Shown here one piece after another: positions 1-4,945 of a DNA stretch of 9,933 bases (its first letter is position 1; each line of letters begins with the position of its first letter). The stretch is from Faecalibacterium prausnitzii (GTDB taxonomy: Bacteria > Bacillota > Clostridia > Oscillospirales > Ruminococcaceae): positions 1-9,933 of the forward strand of contig DCCL01000150.1 in the NCBI GenBank assembly GCA_002313795.1, read 5' to 3'. The position numbers and the translations under genes are program-made. The notes below the pieces were generated by a model. It saw only the letters and a program-made list of their open reading frames with translations. It had not been told where the DNA came from and did no database searches.

Positions 1-204
1 CACGCCATCCACCCCTACACCCGCAGCCTGCTGTCGGCCATCCCCATGCCCAGCCCCCGCCGGGAGCGGCAGAAAAAGCTGCTGGTCTACGACCCCTCCA
101 TGCACGATTACTCCGTCGAGGCTCCCCAGTGGCGGGAGCTGCGGCCCCGTCACTGGGTGCTGTGCAGCGCGTCCGAAGCCGAGAAGTGGTGCGCTGAATT
201 GTAA
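1..204 (+). CDS. oppF: Oligopeptide ABC transporter ATP-binding protein, C-terminal end (partial)
   Basis: Only the last 67 residues and the stop are in the window; the gene continues off the left edge, so there is no start and no nucleotide-binding fold to see. The segment HPYTRSLLSAIPMPSP matches the conserved C-terminal extension (oligopeptide/dipeptide transporter ATPase C-terminal domain) that follows the ABC domain in OppD/OppF/DppF proteins. The following VYDPSMHDYS and a late Trp-rich tail (RPRHWVL) resemble Firmicute OppF proteins. The usual role is to hydrolyse ATP on the cytoplasmic face and power peptide import together with OppA, B, C and D. Being last in its apparent operon would fit the common oppABCDF order, but the upstream genes are not visible. 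I see no clear intrinsic terminator after the stop; 205-243 is plain sequence. OppF rather than DppF is an inference from the tail. Confidence 0.8.
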   Translation, partial: HAIHPYTRSLLSAIPMPSPRRERQKKLLVYDPSMHDYSVEAPQWRELRPRHWVLCSASEAEKWCAEL

Positions 205-243
205 ACTTTCTCTTGCGTTTTCTCATTGTGCCATCCCTGTTTA

Positions 244-272
244 TTGACTTTTGCCCACCGCTCTACTACAAT
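244..272 (+). promoter_or_regulatory. Sigma-70-type promoter of the acyl-CoA ligase / SGNH hydrolase unit
   Basis: A -35 box TTGACT (244-249) and a -10 box TACAAT (267-272) are separated by exactly 17 bp. Each box differs from consensus by one base. Transcription would start near 279, leaving a 5' leader of about 68 nt before the ATG at 347. The leader contains a small hairpin, GGCCC (305-309) with GGGCC (316-320). Confidence 0.7.
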
Positions 273-346
273 AGCAGATGTGGCATTTGTAAGATCATGA
301 ACACGGCCCCTCAGCGGGCCTACAAAGCATAAAGGAATGAGAATCG

Positions 347-2074
347 ATGACGACGCAGAATCCTGTTTACGCATCCCAGGCACGGCCCTGGCTCAAGTAT
401 TATGATCAGAAATACATCGACCAGACCCTTCCCGCCTGCTCCGCATTCGACTATGTATGCCAGCGGAACAAAAACCATCTGAACGACCCGGCTCTGGATT
501 ACTATGGCCGCAAGTTCACCTATGCTGACCTGATCGTGAACGTCAAGAAGACCGCCGCAGCCCTCCGGGGTGTGGGAGTCAAGAAGGGCGATATCATCAC
601 GGTGGTCAGCGTCATGACCCCTGAGATCATCTCTCTGTTCTATGCAGCGGATATGATCGGTGCATCGCTGAATCTGGTGGATCCCCGTTACAGTGCGGAG
701 GGCATCCACGAGTACATCGAAGAAGTGGATTCCCATCTTCTGGTCTGCCTCAACGTGGCCTATGAGCGCTGCCGTCAGGCATCCAAGCGCACCCATGTGG
801 AGAAGGTCATCGTCCTCTCCCCGGCAGATTCCCTGCCCCCGATGATGGCCATCGGCTATAAGCTGACCTCCCCCGACAAGAACAAGTACGCCTCTAACGT
901 CCTGCGCTGGAAGAAGTTCATCGCCTCCGGCAAGGACCAGAGCACTGCGGCAGAGCCCTATGACCACGACCACACCTGTGTCGTCGTCCATACCGGCGGC
1001 ACCACCGGCTCTCCCAAGGGCGTCATGCTGACCGATGACAACTTCAACTCCATCGCGCAGCAGTTCCGGGCCTTCAACAAGCTGTTTGCCCGGGGGCAGA
1101 AGCTGATGAACATCATGCCTCCCTTCATCGCCTACGGCTATGCCTGTGGCGTGCATCTGCCGCTGGTGCTGGGCCTGACGGTCATCATCATCCCCAACCT
1201 CGACCCGGCCAAGCTGGGCGGTCTGGTGCTCAAGTACAAGCCCGAGCACATGTTCGGTGTGCCGGCTCACTATCAGCAGCTGGCCGCTGACCCCAAGCTG
1301 CGGGACAAGGACCTCTCCTTCATCCGCAACTATGCGGCAGGCGGTGACGCCATTGCCCGGGGCGCAGAGCAGACCGTCAACGACTTCCTGGCCGCCCACG
1401 GCGTCCAGTACCCCATGGCCAAGGGCTACGGCATGACGGAGGTGGCCTCTGCTGCCACTGCAGCCGCCGGTGCTGAGAACAAGCCCGGCAGCGTGGGCAT
1501 CCCGCTGGTCAACAACATCGTCTCCATCTTTGAGCCGGGCACCGACACGGAGCTGCCCATCGGCGAGCGGGGCGAGATCTGCATCTGCAGCCCCTCCACC
1601 ATGAAGGGCTACTACAACAAGCCCGAAGAGACCGCCATGATCCTCCGCCGCCATCCCGATGGCCGCATCTGGGTGCATACCGGCGATATCGGCTATATGG
1701 ATTCTGACGGCTTCGTTTTCCTCGACTCCCGCATCAAGCGGCTCATCATCCGCCACGACGGTTTCAAGGTCTTCCCCTCCATGATCGAGAATGTGATCAG
1801 CCGCCATCCGGCTGTGCATCAGTGCTCTGTGGTGGGCTGTACCGACAAAAACCATATGCAGGGCCGTCTGCCCTTCGTCTTCATCGTCCTGAAAGCCGAT
1901 TCCAACGTGAAAAAGCGTCAGGTCATCAAGGAACTGGAGCGGATGTGTGCCGAAGAGCTGCCTGAATATGTCCAGCCTGTGGGCTATAAGTTCCTGCCCG
2001 ATATGCCCATGACCCTCGTAGGCAAGATCGACTACCGCAAGCTGGAAGCCGATATCTCTCCCCGCGATTATTGA
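347..2074 (+). CDS. AMP-forming acyl-CoA synthetase / fatty acid-CoA ligase family protein
   Basis: This 575-residue protein belongs to the class I adenylate-forming enzymes, which activate a carboxylic acid with ATP to an acyl-AMP and then pass it to a thiol, usually CoA. Visible core motifs in order: the phosphate-binding loop HTGGTTGSPKG (215-225), YGMTE (361-365), HTGD with the ribose-binding Asp447, the hinge region around R462 (DSRIKR), and the C-terminal catalytic lysine K560 in TLVGKIDY. All key residues are intact and the length is normal for a stand-alone ligase. There is no carrier-protein or condensation domain, which argues against a peptide synthetase module. The start at 347 is supported by AAAGGA at 331-336, 10 nt upstream. 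It has its own promoter and is followed after 24 bp by a secreted SGNH hydrolase gene, so the two are probably co-transcribed. The acid substrate cannot be read from sequence; a medium- or long-chain fatty acid is the default guess. No signal peptide or membrane segment is evident, so it should be cytoplasmic. Confidence 0.88.
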   Translation: MTTQNPVYASQARPWLKYYDQKYIDQTLPACSAFDYVCQRNKNHLNDPALDYYGRKFTYADLIVNVKKTAAALRGVGVKKGDIITVVSVMTPEIISLFYAADMIGASLNLVDPRYSAEGIHEYIEEVDSHLLVCLNVAYERCRQASKRTHVEKVIVLSPADSLPPMMAIGYKLTSPDKNKYASNVLRWKKFIASGKDQSTAAEPYDHDHTCVVVHTGGTTGSPKGVMLTDDNFNSIAQQFRAFNKLFARGQKLMNIMPPFIAYGYACGVHLPLVLGLTVIIIPNLDPAKLGGLVLKYKPEHMFGVPAHYQQLAADPKLRDKDLSFIRNYAAGGDAIARGAEQTVNDFLAAHGVQYPMAKGYGMTEVASAATAAAGAENKPGSVGIPLVNNIVSIFEPGTDTELPIGERGEICICSPSTMKGYYNKPEETAMILRRHPDGRIWVHTGDIGYMDSDGFVFLDSRIKRLIIRHDGFKVFPSMIENVISRHPAVHQCSVVGCTDKNHMQGRLPFVFIVLKADSNVKKRQVIKELERMCAEELPEYVQPVGYKFLPDMPMTLVGKIDYRKLEADISPRDY

Positions 2075-2098
2075 TCTTCACGAAAGGATTCTTCTGCC

Positions 2099-3274
2099 AT
2101 GAACAAGCGTTTTGCAAGTCTGGCAGTCTCTGCCCTGATGCTGTTCTCGGTGTTCAGTGTTTCCGCACTGGCCGAGGGCCCCGAGGCTGAGGCTGCATCG
2201 GCCGCTGCCGCACAGTCTGCGGCCAGTGCCGCCACCACTGTCGGCGATGACCATGTTATCGTTGCCCTGGACCCGGATGCTGCCCTGCAGCCCGAGACCC
2301 CGGCAGATGCTCAGGCTTCTGCCTCTGAGACCGCCAAGGCCGACCCTGACCCCTCCGCTGCCACTGCCGCAGACACTTCTGCGGATGCTGCTTCTTCTGA
2401 CACCACCGATGCCCAGAAGGACGATCAGATCACCTACGTTGCACTGGGTGACAGCATCGTGGCAGGCGTTGGTCTGGATGACGTCAAGTACAGCGCACGC
2501 GCCGGCTACAGCGTGGACATGCAGCCCAACTTCAAGGGCTACTCTCCCGACTGCTACGTGGGCAAGGTAGCCTCTGCTCTGGGCCTTGACCGTGACCACG
2601 CCATCAACCTGGGTCTGCCTGCCCTGACGGCTCCTGACCTGGCCGACATGATCAAATACGGCAAGATGCCCCAGATGAACATGGAATCCGGCTGTGAGTA
2701 CAACTACCCCGAGTTCCAGGATTACCTCCGCAAGGCTGATGTCGTCTCCATCCAGATCGGCTCCAACGACGCCTTTGTGCCCTGCATCGTGGCACTGGGC
2801 AACGCCACCAACTGGAAGAGTGAGAAGCTGGCCGCCACCATTCTGGGAGGCGACCTGCGCAACGAAGGCTCCGGTTCCACCATCTCCACCATCCTCAAGA
2901 GCATCAAGGACATGGATCTGACCAAGGCCGAGAAGGACGCCACCTGGAACCTCCTCTTCTCCCAGATGAGCAAGATCTGTGACGAGACCTACCCCAAGAC
3001 CACTGCGGCCCTCATTTCCTGCATCCAGGAGATCCGGAACCTGAACCCCGATGCTCAGATCATCTTGCTGGGCTATACCAACCCGGTTCCGCTCATCCCC
3101 TGCTGGCGCAGCTACTTCAACAAGCTGAACAAGTTTGAGAAGCAGATCGCCAAGACCTACAACGTGACCTATGTGGCCATCCCCAACACCGAGACCACCC
3201 TCGATGTGCATCCCACCATCAAGGGCCACCAGTACATTGCAAACAAGCTGGTCAACGCCATCGAGAATCCGTAA
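2099..3274 (+). CDS. Secreted SGNH/GDSL-family hydrolase with Ala-rich linker
   Basis: This 391-residue protein starts with a signal peptide: K3 and R4, a hydrophobic stretch to about residue 23, and a likely cleavage near ALA-E (residues 23-26). Residues about 27-108 form a low-complexity Ala/Asp/Ser/Thr-rich region, probably a flexible spacer. The catalytic SGNH domain follows: block I YVALGDSIVAG with nucleophile Ser119, block III IGSNDAF with Asn223, and block V LDVHPTIKGH with His371. Block II reads NLGLPALTAPDL, with Ala175 where many relatives have Gly. The Asp before the catalytic His is two residues upstream (DVH) rather than the common three. Family members are esterases, lipases, acetyl-xylan or peptidoglycan deacetylases; the substrate here is unknown. 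Start support is AAAGGA at 2083-2088, 10 nt before the ATG. There is no C-terminal sorting signal, so the product is probably released or held by its N-terminus if the signal is not cleaved. The gene lies 24 bp after the acyl-CoA ligase gene and ends just before a strong terminator. Confidence 0.85.
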   Translation: MNKRFASLAVSALMLFSVFSVSALAEGPEAEAASAAAAQSAASAATTVGDDHVIVALDPDAALQPETPADAQASASETAKADPDPSAATAADTSADAASSDTTDAQKDDQITYVALGDSIVAGVGLDDVKYSARAGYSVDMQPNFKGYSPDCYVGKVASALGLDRDHAINLGLPALTAPDLADMIKYGKMPQMNMESGCEYNYPEFQDYLRKADVVSIQIGSNDAFVPCIVALGNATNWKSEKLAATILGGDLRNEGSGSTISTILKSIKDMDLTKAEKDATWNLLFSQMSKICDETYPKTTAALISCIQEIRNLNPDAQIILLGYTNPVPLIPCWRSYFNKLNKFEKQIAKTYNVTYVAIPNTETTLDVHPTIKGHQYIANKLVNAIENP

Positions 3275-3289
3275 CACCCTATAAAAAAC

Positions 3290-3325
3290 AAACGTCCCGC
3301 TTCCAAACGGAAGCGGGACGTTTTT
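3290..3325. terminator. Bidirectional intrinsic terminator between convergent genes
   Basis: A perfect 14-bp stem (3291-3304 with 3309-3322; core CGTCCCGCTTCC) closes a 4-nt AAAC loop and can extend by one A-T pair. A T run follows on the plus strand (3321-3325) and a run of A's precedes it (3283-3288), giving a U tract on either transcript. It ends the SGNH hydrolase transcript (stop 3274) and the minus-strand lipoprotein transcript (stop 3332), and sits exactly between them. Confidence 0.92.
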
Positions 3326-3331
3326 GTTCTG

Positions 3332-3898
3332 TTATGCAGCCAGAGCCTTTTTGATGTTTTCCAGGACGGTATCGCTGTCCTCACAGCAGACCATGACCAC
3401 CTCACCGGTGGGAACGGTGACCACCTGCGCGGCAGAAGCGATCTCATACTGGTCTTCCAGATAGTGTTCCATCGCCTGCTGCTGGCCCTGGACATAGGCG
3501 TTCATGGCATCCACCACGTCCTGCGTCTTACCCTCGGCGGGCTTGACGATGGCCACACCGTAGGCCTTGACCATCATGCCGGAGACAGAAGCAGCGAAGT
3601 CATCGTACATCCCGTCCTCAAGGCCCAGCAGAGGCATCATCATATTCTCGATCTCATCGGACAGCTGGTCCGGCTCATACTCGGCGCTGTAACCGTACTG
3701 GGCCGTGAACTTGCCATCCTTTTTGGTGAAGATCATCTCATACTCGTTGTCCTCATCGCTGCGGGCGTCGTTGAGGATCTGGGTGTAATCCTTAGGCGTG
3801 GAGGCTGTGCTGCCAGAGCTGCCGGAGCCGGAAGCTCCACAGCCCACCAGAGCCAGCAGGGCAAGGCCCGCCAGCAGAGAAGCAATGATACGTTTCAT
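3332..3898 (-). CDS. DUF4358-like lipoprotein
   Basis: This is a 188-residue exported lipoprotein. The N-terminus has Lys2/Arg3, a hydrophobic core and the lipobox LVGC with the lipidated Cys20, followed by a Gly/Ser-rich tether, so the mature protein should be anchored on the outer face of the membrane. The body (about 40-188) contains AYGVAIVKPAEGKTQDVV and a late segment VVMVCCEDSD. This pattern is typical of the uncharacterised DUF4358 family common in gut Clostridia; the assignment is from memory of that family. The reading frame stays open 28 codons upstream to 3982, but the internal Met at 3898 is preferred. It puts the signal peptide at the true N-terminus and has AAAGGA (minus strand, 3910-3915) 11 nt upstream. 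A weak promoter may lie at about 3945-3973 on the minus strand. The Lrp gene lies 142 bp upstream on the same strand, so read-through from it is possible. The function is unknown. Confidence 0.8.
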   Translation of the reverse strand: MKRIIASLLAGLALLALVGCGASGSGSSGSTASTPKDYTQILNDARSDEDNEYEMIFTKKDGKFTAQYGYSAEYEPDQLSDEIENMMMPLLGLEDGMYDDFAASVSGMMVKAYGVAIVKPAEGKTQDVVDAMNAYVQGQQQAMEHYLEDQYEIASAAQVVTVPTGEVVMVCCEDSDTVLENIKKALAA

Positions 3899-4040
3899 AT
3901 TCGGTTTTATCCTTTCGTTCGCAGGGTGCTGTCGTTCTACAGCGATAGTATCTGACATTTTAATCGCTGCTATACGGTACACGGACCACCACGGGCGAAA
4001 ATTGCACCCACAGATGTAACAATACTATGAAGGCACCCGC

Positions 4041-4481
4041 TCAGAGCATCATGGCTTCCAGGTCGCCATGGTTGACCGGGGTGGAAAGGATGATCTGGGT
4101 GCTGGTGGTGCCCAGCTTCTGGAACTGTAAAATCAGATGCTCCAGCTGCGGCATACTGCCGCAGCTGACCTTGATGAGGAAGGTATAGGCACCGGTAACA
4201 TGGTAGCACTGCAGCACCTCTTTGCTGTTCTGCATCAGCTCCACCAGCTCGTCCCGCTGGGAGGGAGCCACCGACAGACTGATGAGGGCGTCCACATACA
4301 CCCGGTCGGCGGGACGGTTCAGGGTGACGGTATAGCCGCTGATGATGCCATCCGTTTCCAGCTTATGGATGCGGCTGGAAACGGCCGGGCTGGTCAGTGC
4401 GACCTTCTCTGCGATCTCCTTTACCGGCATCCGGGCATTTTTTGCAAGCAGGGCCAGAATCTTGCGGTCCAAATCATCCAT
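4041..4481 (-). CDS. Lrp/AsnC family transcriptional regulator
   Basis: At 146 residues this is the usual length for the family. Residues about 2-50 form the helix-turn-helix domain (DLDRKILALLAKNAR, then ALTSPAVSSRIHKLE as the recognition helix region). A short linker leads to the RAM effector-binding/oligomerisation domain (about 63-140), with the characteristic HVTGAYTFLIKV around residues 94-105. Family members form dimers to octamers, bind AT-rich DNA and respond to amino acids or related small molecules; the ligand here cannot be told. The start at 4481 is well supported by AAAAGGAG on the minus strand (4491-4498), 9 nt upstream. The gene is monocistronic or leads into the lipoprotein gene 142 bp downstream. 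Its promoter region is AT-rich, carries repeated AAAGTAAA motifs, and is shared with a divergent orphan promoter, so autoregulation and control of that divergent transcript are plausible inferences. Confidence 0.92.
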   Translation of the reverse strand: MDDLDRKILALLAKNARMPVKEIAEKVALTSPAVSSRIHKLETDGIISGYTVTLNRPADRVYVDALISLSVAPSQRDELVELMQNSKEVLQCYHVTGAYTFLIKVSCGSMPQLEHLILQFQKLGTTSTQIILSTPVNHGDLEAMML

Positions 4482-4528
4482 GGGAATGTACTCCTTTTGA
4501 AATATGTTGAATTACATAAAATTTTTCG

Positions 4529-4646
4529 AAAGTAAAGTTTTATTGTTGTTGCAATAGCACAACGCGAGTAAAAATCAGTTTTCAATTTACCGTCTTTAAT
4601 TATATAAAGTTTTGCTCAAAAAGTAAAGTGTTAAATTAAAGTAAAA
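4529..4646 (+). repeat. Three AAAGTAAA direct repeats in the Lrp upstream region
   Basis: AAAGTAAAG occurs at 4529-4537 and 4620-4628, and AAAGTAAAA at 4638-4646. The second copy overlaps the -35 box of the Lrp gene promoter. The third ends 14 bp before the -35 box of the divergent promoter at 4661. Lrp/AsnC proteins bind degenerate AT-rich sites in tandem, so these may be its operators. AT-rich DNA also yields such repeats by chance. Confidence 0.35.
4599..4627 (-). promoter_or_regulatory. Promoter of the Lrp/AsnC gene
   Basis: Read on the minus strand, a perfect -10 TATAAT (plus 4599-4604) lies 17 bp from a partial -35 TTTACT (plus 4622-4627, 4 of 6 consensus bases). Transcription would start near 4592, leaving a leader of about 110 nt. 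That leader holds a small hairpin, GTTG(T)TGC with GCACAAC around a 4-nt loop, at 4545-4563. Confidence 0.55.
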
Positions 4647-4660
4647 TCAAATTTTTACAT

Positions 4661-4688
4661 TTGACAAGAAAACAAATTCGGGTATAAT
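4661..4688 (+). promoter_or_regulatory. Perfect-consensus orphan promoter
   Basis: TTGACA (4661-4666) and TATAAT (4683-4688) are both exact consensus boxes, separated by 16 bp. The start site would be about 4693-4696. This is the strongest promoter in the window by sequence. No plus-strand protein gene follows: the next real genes in that direction are antisense (fruA). Confidence 0.85.
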
Positions 4689-4692
4689 ACAT

Positions 4693-4848
4693 ACTGCAAG
4701 GCAGTGTTCCGGAGTTTTCAGCGTGCCGCCGGGAGTCCCCGGTACTCGGGCACAGCGCACCGCCTTTTTACAATGCGATTCACCACTTTATATACTTTCC
4801 CACCCCTCTATACACAAAAACCCGCTGCCAGGCGGGTTTTTGTGTTTT
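4693..4848 (+). ncRNA. Putative structured small RNA, about 150 nt, family not recognised
   Basis: The interval runs from the predicted start of a perfect promoter to a strong intrinsic terminator. Complementary segments suggest a rod-like fold: AAGGC-GTG (4698-4706) with CAC-GCCTT (4758-4766), an asymmetric internal loop (about 4707-4720), GTGCC (4723-4727) with GGCAC (4749-4753), and a tip CCGGG (4729-4733)/CCCGG (4738-4742) with loop AGTC. Alternative pairings exist: ACTGC-AAG-GCAGT at the very 5' end (4693-4705), and GAGT (4733-4736)/ACTC (4744-4747). A pyrimidine-rich, apparently unpaired segment (4781-4811) then precedes the terminator. Open frames here lack a ribosome binding site and run through the terminator stem, so coding is unlikely. 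I checked by eye for the SRP RNA core, a T-box and tmRNA and found none. The size and promoter would suit a regulatory RNA; the short rod with an offset internal loop is loosely 6S-like, but I cannot claim that family. Confidence 0.5.
4812..4848 (+). terminator. Intrinsic terminator of the putative small RNA
   Basis: A perfect 14-bp stem pairs 4812-4825 (ACACAAAAACCCGC) with 4832-4845 around loop TGCCAG, followed by TTT and, after a short gap, another T run (4855-4860). A5/T5 blocks inside the stem make it nearly symmetrical, so it may also act on minus-strand read-through from fruA. Confidence 0.85.
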
Positions 4849-4871
4849 ATACCGTTTTTTCTCCGTTTACG

Positions 4872-4913
4872 TCAAAGGCCCCCGTCCGGTTCCTGCCGGA
4901 CGAGGGCCTTTGA
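4872..4913 (-). terminator. Long hairpin terminator after fruA
   Basis: Stem 4872-4889 with 4896-4913 gives 17 base pairs with one C-A mismatch (4882/4903) and a 6-nt loop. It begins 33 bp downstream of the fruA stop (4946-4948) on the minus strand. No clear U tract follows on either strand beyond TTTGA, which is unusual for an intrinsic terminator; it could also be an RNA-stabilising 3' end. It lies back to back with the small-RNA terminator. Confidence 0.6.
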
Positions 4914-4945
4914 TCTATCGAAAGAAGGATGCGGATCTTTACCGT

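Noticed and set aside
320..1855. Long open frame of about 510 codons on the minus strand opposite the acyl-CoA ligase
   Set aside because: It is antisense to a gene with all adenylate-forming motifs, has no recognisable domains and no ribosome binding site; it arises from GC-rich codon use.
2078..3277. Minus-strand open frame of about 400 codons
   Set aside because: Opposite the SGNH hydrolase, which has a signal peptide, catalytic motifs and a ribosome binding site; the shadow has a low-complexity Gly/Val/Leu-rich product.
3332..3982. Longer N-terminus of the lipoprotein starting at 3982
   Set aside because: It would put 28 residues ahead of a classic lipoprotein signal peptide; the Met at 3898 has a well-placed AAAGGA site.
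4693..4848. SRP RNA, T-box, tmRNA or known riboswitch
   Set aside because: The conserved SRP GGAAGG/AGCAG core, the T-box specifier/antiterminator sequence and a tmRNA tag frame are not seen, and no downstream gene on that strand exists for a riboswitch to control.
4704..4913. Small plus-strand open frame after the orphan promoter
   Set aside because: No ribosome binding site, and it reads through the strong terminator stem; the noncoding explanation is better.
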